Position numbers and translations under genes: made by a program. DNA of 44,542 nucleotides from Lachnospiraceae bacterium (GTDB taxonomy: Bacteria; Bacillota; Clostridia; Lachnospirales; Lachnospiraceae): NCBI GenBank assembly GCA_004556655.1, contig SFGF01000024.1, positions 1 through 44,542 on the forward strand, read 5' to 3'. This document shows positions 23,228 through 31,665 of the stretch, piece by piece; positions within the stretch are counted from its first letter, which is position 1; every line of letters begins with the position of its first letter. The notes under the pieces are model-generated. The model was not told where the DNA came from and ran no database searches. It worked only from the letters and a program-made list of their open reading frames with translations.

Positions 23228-23479
23228 CATGAGAAGAAGTTTTGGGTTCGTTTGCCGAGGCATTGCTAAGAGGTGTGATGAAAGGATTAGAGGACGGACT
23301 GTACCTGTGAAGGGAGAAATCCGACCCTCCAAGGTCGGATTTCAGGGGTGCTGAGTGGAGAAATTCTTCAGAATTTCTCTGCGAATCGCCCCGGTGCCCT
23401 ACGCAGGTACAGTCCACCCCTTAGCCTTTCACACACCTTGAAGCTGTCTCGGCAAACGAACCCAAACCTTCCTCTCATG
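23228..23479. repeat. Large nested palindrome (about 250 bp)
   Basis: The outer 32-nt arms (23228-23259 and 23448-23479) match at 30 positions. A second stem (23273-23307 and 23404-23436) includes a perfect 12-bp stretch GGACTGTACCTG. Inside are two perfect hairpins: GAAATCCGACC/GGTCGGATTTC (23316-23343) and GAGAAATTCT/AGAATTTCTC (23358-23379). No coding capacity is credible. It could be a palindromic mobile element, a structured RNA read through from gltD, or a recombination scar. Confidence 0.8.
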
Positions 23480-23512
23480 TGTAACTCGTACCAACAAAAC
23501 TATATTCCTGAC

Positions 23513-24997
23513 CTATAAGTTTGTATACCCCATCAGCGACTGATCCACAGCCTTCGCCGCCTGTCGTCCTTCCTGGATTGCCCAGACAACCAGTGACTGT
23601 CCTCTGTGCATATCGCCTGCTGTAAATACGCCGGGAACGCTGGTCTCATAACCTCCTTCGGCCGTCAGTACATTTGTCCTTGGATTCAGTGCGGTCTGGA
23701 ATGCATCGGTGACGTATTTCTGGCTTCCCAGAAAACCTGCTGCAATCAAAACCAACTGTGCATCAATGGTTTCTTCCGATCCTTCAACCGGTACCATCAT
23801 CATTCTTCCGCTTTTTTCATCCTTTTTGGATTCCAGCTTTACGATCACTGCTTTTTTGACATTACCGTTTTTATCTTTAATAAATTCTTTTACTGTTGTC
23901 TGATATACACGCGGATCGTGGCCAAATACTGCGATAGCTTCTTCCTGGCCGTAATCCGTTTTCAAAACTCTCGGCCATTCCGGCCATGGGTTATTTGGTG
24001 TACGTTCTACCGACGGTTTGGGCATCATCTCGAGCTGTGTGACAGATTTAGCACCCAGACGGATTGCTGTTCCCACACAGTCATTTCCTGTATCACCGCC
24101 ACCAATTACCAGCACATGTTTTCCTTTTGCAGAAACGAATTTTCCGTCCTTCAGATTGGAATCCAGAAGACTCTTGGTTACGGATCCCAGATAATCCACA
24201 GCAAAGAAAATGTTATTGCTGTCTCTTCCCGGTACATTAATATCTCTCGGATTGGATGCACCACAGGCAAGTACGATACGGTCAAACTGTTTTTTCAATT
24301 CTTCTGCTGTGATGTCTTTTCCTACATCCACACCGGTCTTAAAAACAACGCCTTCTTCTTCCATCAGCTTAATTCTTCGGTCCAGCACTTTTTTATCCAG
24401 CTTCATATTTGGAATACCGTAGCGAAGGAGTCCTCCGATTCTGTCTTTTCTTTCAAATACAGTGACAGAATGTCCTCTTCTGTTCAGCTGCAGGGCAGTT
24501 GCCAGACCGGAAGGGCCACTTCCGATTACTGCTACTGTCTTTCCGGTACGCACCTTTGGAGGCTGTGGCTGAACCCAGCCGCTTTCATAAGCATGCTCAA
24601 TGATCGCACGTTCATTTTCTTTGGTAGCTACCGGTTTTCCGTTCAGATTACAGGTACATGCAGCCTCGCACAATGCAGGGCAGACACGGCTTGTAAACTC
24701 CGGAAAACAGTGTGTCTTTGCCAAACGCTCATACGCCTGTTTCCAGTTTCCGCTGTATACCAGGTCATTGGTTTCCGGAACCAGATTGTGAAGAGGGCAT
24801 CCGGAAGCCATACCAGCCAACATACCGCCGTTCTGGCAGAAGGGGACGCCGCATTCCATGCAGCGTGCTCCCTGTTTTTGCTGTTCTTCTAACGTCAGAG
24901 GAGTCCGGAATTCATTGAAATGACGGATTCGCTCCAACGGTTCTTCTACTTTTGCATTCTTTCTTTCATAATCCAAAAATCCTGTTGCTTTTCCCAT
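23513..24997 (-). CDS. gltD: Glutamate synthase small subunit
   Basis: This 494-aa NADPH-dependent beta subunit has the N-terminal 4Fe-4S region (CMECGVPFCQNG, CPLHN, CPALCEAACTCN), FAD-binding VAVIGSGPSGLATALQL (about 149-165) and the NAD(P)H site VLVIGGGDTGNDCVG (about 279-293). The C-terminal GVFTAGDMHRGQSLVVWAI closes the FAD site. It feeds electrons to GltB for glutamate formation from glutamine and 2-oxoglutarate. GGAGGAG in the end of gltB precedes the ATG. Last gene of pyrG-gltB-gltD. Confidence 0.98.
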   Translation of the reverse strand: MGKATGFLDYERKNAKVEEPLERIRHFNEFRTPLTLEEQQKQGARCMECGVPFCQNGGMLAGMASGCPLHNLVPETNDLVYSGNWKQAYERLAKTHCFPEFTSRVCPALCEAACTCNLNGKPVATKENERAIIEHAYESGWVQPQPPKVRTGKTVAVIGSGPSGLATALQLNRRGHSVTVFERKDRIGGLLRYGIPNMKLDKKVLDRRIKLMEEEGVVFKTGVDVGKDITAEELKKQFDRIVLACGASNPRDINVPGRDSNNIFFAVDYLGSVTKSLLDSNLKDGKFVSAKGKHVLVIGGGDTGNDCVGTAIRLGAKSVTQLEMMPKPSVERTPNNPWPEWPRVLKTDYGQEEAIAVFGHDPRVYQTTVKEFIKDKNGNVKKAVIVKLESKKDEKSGRMMMVPVEGSEETIDAQLVLIAAGFLGSQKYVTDAFQTALNPRTNVLTAEGGYETSVPGVFTAGDMHRGQSLVVWAIQEGRQAAKAVDQSLMGYTNL

Positions 24998-25002
24998 TTT
25001 TC

Positions 25003-28000
25003 TTACTCCTCCGTCGTCTCTTTGGTCTGGAAGCTCTCATAGAATGCTTCCATCTGAGCCTGCTCCGTACTCATTCCTTTCTCTTCCAGTTTTGCGGAAA
25101 GAGCGATCATTTTCTTATAATCGTATGGAATGATTTTTTTAAATTTCGGCAGATATTCACTAAAATGATCCAGAATCCATGTTCCTCGCTCAGAACCTGT
25201 CGCTTCCACATGTTCCTCGATCATGGCTTTCAGCTCCTGAATATCATATTTGCTCTCCAGTTTTTCAATGGAGATCATATCTTTATTCAGATTTCTATAC
25301 AGATGACTGTCTTCATCCAGAACATATGCAATACCGCCGCTCATACCTGCTGCGAAGTTCTTTCCAGTTTTTCCAAGAACAACCACACGGCCTCCGGTCA
25401 TGTATTCACATCCATGCTCACCTACACCTTCTACTACAGCATAAGCACCGGAATTACGTACTGCAAAACGTTCACCTGCCACACCATTGATATATACTTT
25501 ACCGCTGGTGGCTCCATACAGGGCAACGTTACCTGCAATAATATTATCTTCTGCCTTATATCCTCTGTTCTTTGGCGGATATACTACCAGTTTTCCACCG
25601 GACAGACCTTTTCCAAAATAATCGTTTGTATCACCGCAAAGTGTCAGTGTCAGTCCTTTCGGGATAAAGGCTCCAAAACTCTGACCTCCAGCTCCTGTAC
25701 AGTTGACTGTGATCGTATCCTCCGGAAGTCCTTCTTTATGCTGTCGGGTGATCTCGGCTCCGAGGATGGTACCAAAGGTACGGTCTGTGTTGCCGACTTT
25801 CAGATCAATGGATGTCTTTTCACCTTTTGCAATAGCCCCGGATAATTTCTTCATAAGTACTTTTTCATCCAGTGTTTTCTCAAGCTGGAAATCATATACC
25901 TGAGATGGCTGGAAAGTCACACACTGGTCTTTTTCTGTGTATGGATTAAAAAGAATCTCACTCAAATCCATCTTGGATGCCATAGCAGACTTAGAATTTT
26001 CTTTTACTTTCAGAAGATCGGTTCTTCCCACCATTTCATCCAGGGTACGAACGCCCAGTTTTGCCATATATTCACGAAGTTCTTCTGCGATAAAACGCAT
26101 GAAGTTCTCTACATATTCCGGTTTTCCTTTGAAACGTTTGCGTAGTTCTGGATTCTGTGTAGCAACACCCACAGGACAGGTATCCAGATTACATACACGC
26201 ATCATGACACAGCCCATCGTTACCAACGGAGCCGTTGCAAAACCAAATTCTTCTGCACCCAGAAGAGCTGCGATTGCAACATCACGACCGCTCATCAGCT
26301 TACCATCGGTTTCAATACGAACACGGTTTCTAAGACCGTTCTGCAGCAATGTCTGGTGTGTCTCAGCAAGACCCAGTTCCCAGGGAAGTCCTGCATTGTG
26401 AATGGAACTTTCCGGAGCAGCACCGGTTCCTCCGTCATAACCGGAGATCAGGATAACCTGAGCACCAGCTTTTGCAACACCTGCAGCTACCGTACCAACT
26501 CCAGCCTCAGATACCAGTTTTACAGAAATCCGTGCATATTTATTCGCATTTTTCAAGTCATAGATCAACTGTGCCAGATCCTCGATGGAGTAAATATCGT
26601 GATGCGGCGGCGGAGAAATCAAACTTACACCCGGTGTAGAGTGTCTTGTCTTTGCAATCCACGGGTATACTTTTCTTGCCGGCAGATGGCCGCCTTCACC
26701 AGGTTTTGCTCCCTGTGCCATCTTAATCTGGATTTCCTGTGCACTAACCAGATAGCGGCTGGTAACACCAAATCGACCGGATGCTACCTGCTTGATTGCA
26801 GAGCATCGATCCTCAGCACTTCCTGCAGAATCCAGACGTTCATCACTCTCACCACCCTCACCGGTATTAGATTTACCATGCAGGTGATTCATGGCGATAG
26901 CCAGTGTCTCATGGGCTTCCTGTGAAATGGAACCGTAAGACATAGCACCAGTCTTGAAACGTTTTACGATCTCATCTACACTTTCCACTTCTTCCAGCGG
27001 CACTCCCTGCTTGGGATAATTGAAATCCATCAGGCTTCGCAGATATCCGCTCTGCTCTTCATCCACAAGAGCCGTGTACTGCTTGAACATATTATAGTTT
27101 CCAGTCCACGTGGACTGCTGGAGCAGATGAATGGTCTGCGGATTGTAGCGGTGTTCTTCTCCTCCGCTTCTTCTTTTATGTTTTCCAAGACTGTCAAGGG
27201 TCAGATCTGTTTCCAGTCCCAGAGGATCAAATGCGCGGGAATGACGTTCATCTACCTGACGGGCAATATCTTCCATTGTAATACCGCCTACACGACTGAC
27301 AGTTCCTGAGAAATATTCATTCACTACTTCCTGAGAAATACCGATTGCTTCAAAAATCTTTGCGCCCTGATAAGACTGAATCGTGGAAATACCCATCTTA
27401 GATGCAATCTTTACAATACCATGAAGTACTGCTGCGTCATAATCATCTACTGCCGCATAATAATCTTTATCCAGCAGATGTTCGTCAATCAGTTCCTGAA
27501 TGGTATCGTGTGCCAGATAAGGGTTCACCGCACATGCACCATAGCCAAGAAGAGTTGCAAAATGATGTACCTCTCTCGGTTCACCGGATTCCAGAATCAA
27601 CGCCAGTGAAGTCTGCTTTTTCGTCGTAACCAGATGTTGATGGACAGCGGAAACAGCTAAAAGGGACGGAATCGGCACATGATTTTCATCCACTCCCCGG
27701 TCGGAAAGTACCAGAATATTTGCTCCGTCTTTATATGCCTTATCCACTTCCACAAACAGACGGTCGATGGCGCGTTTCAGCTTGGTACTCTTATAATAAG
27801 TAATCGGAACCACAGCCACCTGGAAACCAGGTACTTTCATCTCTTTGATTTTCAGCATGTCGGTATTGGTCAAAATCGGATTACGGATTTTCAACACCTG
27901 ACAGTTTTCCGCCTTTTCTTCCAGCAGATTTCCTTTCTTACCTACATATACTGTTGTACTTGTAACGATTTCTTCACGGATCGCATCAATCGGAGGATTG

Positions 28001-29550
28001 GTTACCTGTGCAAACAACTGTTTAAAATAATCAAACAAGGGACGTTCTTTTTCCGAAAGTACAGCCAATGGTGTATCCACACCCATGGCAGCAATAGACT
28101 CTCCGCCATTGAGTGCCATATTACGGATTGAATTTTTGTATTCCTCATAAGTATATCCGAACGCCTTCTGCAACTGTTTTCTCTGTTTCTCATTATATTC
28201 AGTTACACGCATATTCGGAATTTTCAGGCTCTTCAGTTCTACCAGATTGCTGTCCAGCCATTCACCGTAAGGCTGTTTTGCCGTATACATTTCTTTCAGT
28301 TCTTCATCCTGAATAATTTTACCTTTTACGGTATCTACCAGAAGCATTTTTCCGGGATGCAGTCTTTCTTTCAGGATAATATCCTCTTCCGGCACCTCCA
28401 GTACACCTACTTCAGATGCCAGAATCACATCCCCGTTTTTCATTACATAATAACGGGAAGGACGAAGACCGTTTCTGTCAAGGACTGCACCTACCAGGTC
28501 ACCATCTGAAAATACGATAGAAGCCGGGCCATCCCAGGGCTCCATCATGGTAGCATAATACTGATAAAAATCTCTTTCATCCTGAGACAATGTCTGGTTA
28601 TTGGTCCATGGTTCCGGAATGGTGATCATGACAGCCAACGGCAATTCCATACCACTCATTACCAGGAATTCCAGTGTATTATCAAGCATTGCGGAGTCAG
28701 AACCTCTGGTATCTACCACCGGAAGAATCTTATGCAGAGAATCTTTCAGTTTGCTGGACTCCATCGTCTCTTCACGTGCAAGCATCTTATCAGCATTTCC
28801 ACGAATTGTATTGATTTCACCGTTATGTACGATGAAACGGTTCGGATGTGCACGTTCCCAGCTTGGATTGGTGTTAGTACTGAAACGGGAGTGAACCATA
28901 GCAATAGCGGATTCATAATCCGGATCCTGCAGATCACCAAAGAAGGTTCGCAACTGTCCCACCAGGAACATACCTTTATAGACGATGGTACGGCTGGACA
29001 TGGATACTACATACGTATTGTCATTACTCTGTTCAAACACCCTGCGGGCAATATATAACTTGCGGTCAAATTCCAGTCCTTTTTCTACCTGCATCGGTTT
29101 TTTGATAAATGCCTGCATAATATGGGGCATACATTCTTTTGCTTTATGACCCAGCACGCCCGGATCCACAGGCACTTCCCTGTAACCTAAAAGTTCCAGC
29201 CCTTCTTTTTCCACAATGATCTCAAACATTTTCTTTGCCTGATTACGTTTCAGTTCATCCTGTGGAAAGAAAAGTTGTGCAATACCATATTCCCGTTCAC
29301 CGCCGATGGCGATTCCCAATTTTTCACACTCTTTCTTAAAGAAACGATGGGAAATCTGAAGCAGAATACCTACACCGTCACCGGTTTTTCCTTCTGCATC
29401 TTTTCCAGCTCTATGTTCCAGATTTTCAACAATTTTCAGTGCATTTTCCACTGTCTGATGGCTTTTGATACCTTTACTGTTTACTACGGCTCCAATTCCG
29501 CAGTTATCGTGTTCAAATTGCTGTCGATATAATCCCTGATTTTCTCTCAT
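25003..29550 (-). CDS. gltB: Glutamate synthase large subunit
   Basis: This roughly 1515-aa alpha subunit has an N-terminal class II glutaminase domain with Cys17 (HDNCGIGAVV) expected to become the N-terminal nucleophile after removal of a short propeptide. The central and FMN-binding synthase domains follow (GGESDERLDSAGSAEDRCSAIKQ; GGHLPARKV; ISPPPHHDIYSIEDLAQLI; SGYDGGTGAAP), then the 3Fe-4S loop CVMMRVCNLDTCPVG and the C-terminal beta-helix domain (GQSFGAFIPKGL, GGKLVVYPP). ATG 29550 has GAGGAG upstream; a GTG at 29553 overlaps the pyrG stop. Tight coupling to pyrG is unusual and fits a shared glutamine signal. Confidence 0.98.
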   Translation of the reverse strand: MRENQGLYRQQFEHDNCGIGAVVNSKGIKSHQTVENALKIVENLEHRAGKDAEGKTGDGVGILLQISHRFFKKECEKLGIAIGGEREYGIAQLFFPQDELKRNQAKKMFEIIVEKEGLELLGYREVPVDPGVLGHKAKECMPHIMQAFIKKPMQVEKGLEFDRKLYIARRVFEQSNDNTYVVSMSSRTIVYKGMFLVGQLRTFFGDLQDPDYESAIAMVHSRFSTNTNPSWERAHPNRFIVHNGEINTIRGNADKMLAREETMESSKLKDSLHKILPVVDTRGSDSAMLDNTLEFLVMSGMELPLAVMITIPEPWTNNQTLSQDERDFYQYYATMMEPWDGPASIVFSDGDLVGAVLDRNGLRPSRYYVMKNGDVILASEVGVLEVPEEDIILKERLHPGKMLLVDTVKGKIIQDEELKEMYTAKQPYGEWLDSNLVELKSLKIPNMRVTEYNEKQRKQLQKAFGYTYEEYKNSIRNMALNGGESIAAMGVDTPLAVLSEKERPLFDYFKQLFAQVTNPPIDAIREEIVTSTTVYVGKKGNLLEEKAENCQVLKIRNPILTNTDMLKIKEMKVPGFQVAVVPITYYKSTKLKRAIDRLFVEVDKAYKDGANILVLSDRGVDENHVPIPSLLAVSAVHQHLVTTKKQTSLALILESGEPREVHHFATLLGYGACAVNPYLAHDTIQELIDEHLLDKDYYAAVDDYDAAVLHGIVKIASKMGISTIQSYQGAKIFEAIGISQEVVNEYFSGTVSRVGGITMEDIARQVDERHSRAFDPLGLETDLTLDSLGKHKRRSGGEEHRYNPQTIHLLQQSTWTGNYNMFKQYTALVDEEQSGYLRSLMDFNYPKQGVPLEEVESVDEIVKRFKTGAMSYGSISQEAHETLAIAMNHLHGKSNTGEGGESDERLDSAGSAEDRCSAIKQVASGRFGVTSRYLVSAQEIQIKMAQGAKPGEGGHLPARKVYPWIAKTRHSTPGVSLISPPPHHDIYSIEDLAQLIYDLKNANKYARISVKLVSEAGVGTVAAGVAKAGAQVILISGYDGGTGAAPESSIHNAGLPWELGLAETHQTLLQNGLRNRVRIETDGKLMSGRDVAIAALLGAEEFGFATAPLVTMGCVMMRVCNLDTCPVGVATQNPELRKRFKGKPEYVENFMRFIAEELREYMAKLGVRTLDEMVGRTDLLKVKENSKSAMASKMDLSEILFNPYTEKDQCVTFQPSQVYDFQLEKTLDEKVLMKKLSGAIAKGEKTSIDLKVGNTDRTFGTILGAEITRQHKEGLPEDTITVNCTGAGGQSFGAFIPKGLTLTLCGDTNDYFGKGLSGGKLVVYPPKNRGYKAEDNIIAGNVALYGATSGKVYINGVAGERFAVRNSGAYAVVEGVGEHGCEYMTGGRVVVLGKTGKNFAAGMSGGIAYVLDEDSHLYRNLNKDMISIEKLESKYDIQELKAMIEEHVEATGSERGTWILDHFSEYLPKFKKIIPYDYKKMIALSAKLEEKGMSTEQAQMEAFYESFQTKETTEE

Positions 29551-29552
29551 CA

Positions 29553-31169
29553 CTATTTCTCCTCTCGTTGGCTGTATTCCACTGCTGCATGGATCAATCC
29601 ACGAAACAGTGGATGCGCACGGTTTGGTCTTGATTTCAATTCCGGATGGCCCTGGGTTCCCACAAAGAAAGGATGGTCGGAAAGCTCCAGCATTTCCACA
29701 ATTCTTCCATCCGGTGAAATTCCGGATAATACCATTCCATGCTTCTCCAGTTCTTCTCTGTATTCGTTATTCACTTCATAACGATGGCGATGACGTTCAC
29801 TGATTTCTTTCTTTCCATATAATTCCCGGGCAACACTTCCGTCTTTCAGGACACATGGGTAAGCCCCCAGACGAAGGGTTCCTCCCAGATCAGTCACACC
29901 ATTCTGCTCCGGCATAAGAGCAATCACCGGATGTGTAGTATCCGGATCAAGCTCAATACTGTTGGCATCCTGATATCCAAGAACATGGCGAGCATATTCT
30001 ACAATTGCCATCTGCATTCCCAGACAGATTCCCAGGAAAGGAATCTTATTTTCTCTGGCATATTGAATGGCTGTGATCTTTCCTTCTGTACCACGGGTTC
30101 CGAAACCGCCCGGTACCAGGATACCATCCACACCTTCCAGTACCTGTGCCACATTTTCTTCATTTACTTCTTCTGAATCCACCCAACGAATCTTTACATT
30201 GGCACGGGATGCGATTCCTCCATGTTTCAATGCTTCCACTACACTCAGATACGCATCATGAAGTTGAATATATTTTCCTACCATTGCAATCTCCACTTCC
30301 GTCTGAGGATTGCGAAGATCATTTACCATTTCTTTCCAGTCACTTAAATCAGGCTCCGGACACGGCAGCTTCAGAGATTCACACACCACCTGTGCCAGCT
30401 GTTCTTTCTCCATGGCCAGCGGCGCCTCATACAGATACTCCACATCCAGGTTCTGCAGTACATGATTGACCGGTACATTACAAAACAAAGCTATTTTTTC
30501 TTTCAGTTCCTGTGGAACCGGATATTCGCTCCGGCATACCAGAACGTCCGGCCAAATCCCCATAGCCTGCAGTTCTTTCACACTCTGCTGTGTAGGTTTT
30601 GTCTTCTGTTCTCCTGATGCCTTTAAATAGGGAATCAAAGTTACATGGATCAGGATTGCATTTTCATGTCCCACATCATGCTGGAATTGGCGAATGGCCT
30701 CCAAGAATGGCTGGCTTTCAATATCACCTGCCGTTCCACCCACCTCAATAATGGCAATCCGATTATCCTCTGAACTTTTTGCCTGATAAAATCTGCTTTT
30801 GATTTCATTTGTAATATGAGGGATTACCTGAACCGTTCCTCCGCCATAATCTCCTCGTCGCTCTTTCTGGAGTACGGACCAGTAAATCTTACCCGTGGTA
30901 ACGTTGGAATTCTTATCCAGGCTTTCATCGATAAAGCGCTCATAATGTCCCAGATCCAGGTCTGTTTCCGTACCGTCATCGGTTACAAACACCTCACCAT
31001 GCTGAATCGGGTTCATTGTACCGGGATCTACATTAATATAAGGATCAAATTTCTGCATGGTGACCTGATAACCTCTGGCCTTTAAGAGCCGTCCCAGAGA
31101 TGCAGCCGTTATTCCTTTACCAAGACCCGATACCACACCGCCGGTCACAAATACATATTTTACCGCCAT
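29553..31169 (-). CDS. pyrG: CTP synthase
   Basis: This 538-aa enzyme aminates UTP to CTP with glutamine. The N-terminal synthetase domain has KYVFVTGGVVSGLGKGITAASLG and NVDPGTMNPIQHGEVFVTDDG. The C-terminal class I glutaminase domain has PGGFGTRG and the nucleophile in FLGICLGMQMA, with the His/Glu partner in GTQGHPELKSRP. The frame opens earlier at a TTG, but AGGAGG and the ATG at 31169 are right for the family. First gene of an operon with gltB and gltD, behind a leader terminator. Confidence 0.98.
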   Translation of the reverse strand: MAVKYVFVTGGVVSGLGKGITAASLGRLLKARGYQVTMQKFDPYINVDPGTMNPIQHGEVFVTDDGTETDLDLGHYERFIDESLDKNSNVTTGKIYWSVLQKERRGDYGGGTVQVIPHITNEIKSRFYQAKSSEDNRIAIIEVGGTAGDIESQPFLEAIRQFQHDVGHENAILIHVTLIPYLKASGEQKTKPTQQSVKELQAMGIWPDVLVCRSEYPVPQELKEKIALFCNVPVNHVLQNLDVEYLYEAPLAMEKEQLAQVVCESLKLPCPEPDLSDWKEMVNDLRNPQTEVEIAMVGKYIQLHDAYLSVVEALKHGGIASRANVKIRWVDSEEVNEENVAQVLEGVDGILVPGGFGTRGTEGKITAIQYARENKIPFLGICLGMQMAIVEYARHVLGYQDANSIELDPDTTHPVIALMPEQNGVTDLGGTLRLGAYPCVLKDGSVARELYGKKEISERHRHRYEVNNEYREELEKHGMVLSGISPDGRIVEMLELSDHPFFVGTQGHPELKSRPNRAHPLFRGLIHAAVEYSQREEK

Positions 31170-31202
31170 CACATCTTCCTCCTGTTGTATGATCAAACAA
31201 CA

Positions 31203-31240
31203 AAAGGCGTCAGAAACCCCGTAAAGTTCCTGACGCCTTT
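31203..31240 (-). terminator. Leader terminator of pyrG-gltB-gltD
   Basis: AAAGGCGTCAG (minus strand) pairs with CTGACGCCTTT, extended by GAAC/GTTT with one G-U, then TTTTGTTG. It starts about 24 nt past the -10 box. It begins with the same CAAAGGYG core as the glnA and glnN leaders. The transcript start does not show the GGG run used in Bacillus pyrG control. Confidence 0.8.
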
Positions 31241-31264
31241 GTCATCTACTTTTTTAATGGTAAT

Positions 31265-31293
31265 ATTATGTCCCTTTCCACCTTATTTGTCAA
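31265..31293 (-). promoter_or_regulatory. Promoter of pyrG-gltB-gltD
   Basis: TTGACA (31288-31293), 17-nt spacer, CATAAT (31265-31270) on the minus strand. Confidence 0.8.
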
Positions 31294-31531
31294 TTCTTTT
31301 CCTTTTCTTCTTTCTGAAATGCATTTTTTAAGTTTTCATATTTTTCACAAATGTCCAACAATATTTTTTTGTTCTTATAGAAATTTTGCACTTATTGTTT
31401 CGTTTTTTAAAGTCATATCTTCTTTTCATTCTCACTTTTTTGCACAATTTTTTTATGTATTTTATAAATTTTTCATGAATTTCTTCTCATTTCCGATCCA
31501 TACCCACGGGAATATTTTTAAAATTCGGGGA
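31294..31531. other. AT-rich divergent region between the pyrG and glnN promoters
   Basis: No gene. Very T-rich on the plus strand. No clear operator palindrome was found; regulation of both sides seems to lie in the leader terminators. Confidence 0.5.
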
Positions 31532-31559
31532 TTGACATTCCTGATTTTCCGAGTATACT
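31532..31559 (+). promoter_or_regulatory. Promoter of glnN-purF
   Basis: TTGACA (31532-31537), 16-nt spacer, TATACT (31554-31559). Confidence 0.8.
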
Positions 31560-31572
31560 ACAGGACATAAGC

Positions 31573-31610
31573 AAAGGCGCTTTGGATGATGAATCCGAGG
31601 CGCCTTTTTT
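31573..31610 (+). terminator. Leader terminator of glnN-purF
   Basis: AAAGGCGC (31573-31580) pairs with GCGCCTTT (31600-31607), with GGAT/ATCC inside, followed by a run of T residues. It starts 13 nt after the -10 box and about 55 nt before the glnN start codon. Confidence 0.85.
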
Positions 31611-31665
31611 GCATTTCATTGCAATAACATCCGGCCTGCCGGATTTTCAGAAAGGAGAACAAACC

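Noticed and set aside
23127..23417. 96-codon minus-strand ORF within the large palindrome
   Set aside because: Its sequence is dictated by the nested arms, and no credible start signal or conserved motif was seen.
31203..31270. Bacillus-type pyrG control by reiterative G addition
   Set aside because: The expected transcript start lacks the initial GGG run needed for that mechanism.
31582..31665. 28-codon N-terminal extension of GSIII
   Set aside because: It reads through the leader terminator; a good SD precedes ATG 31666, which gives the normal family start.
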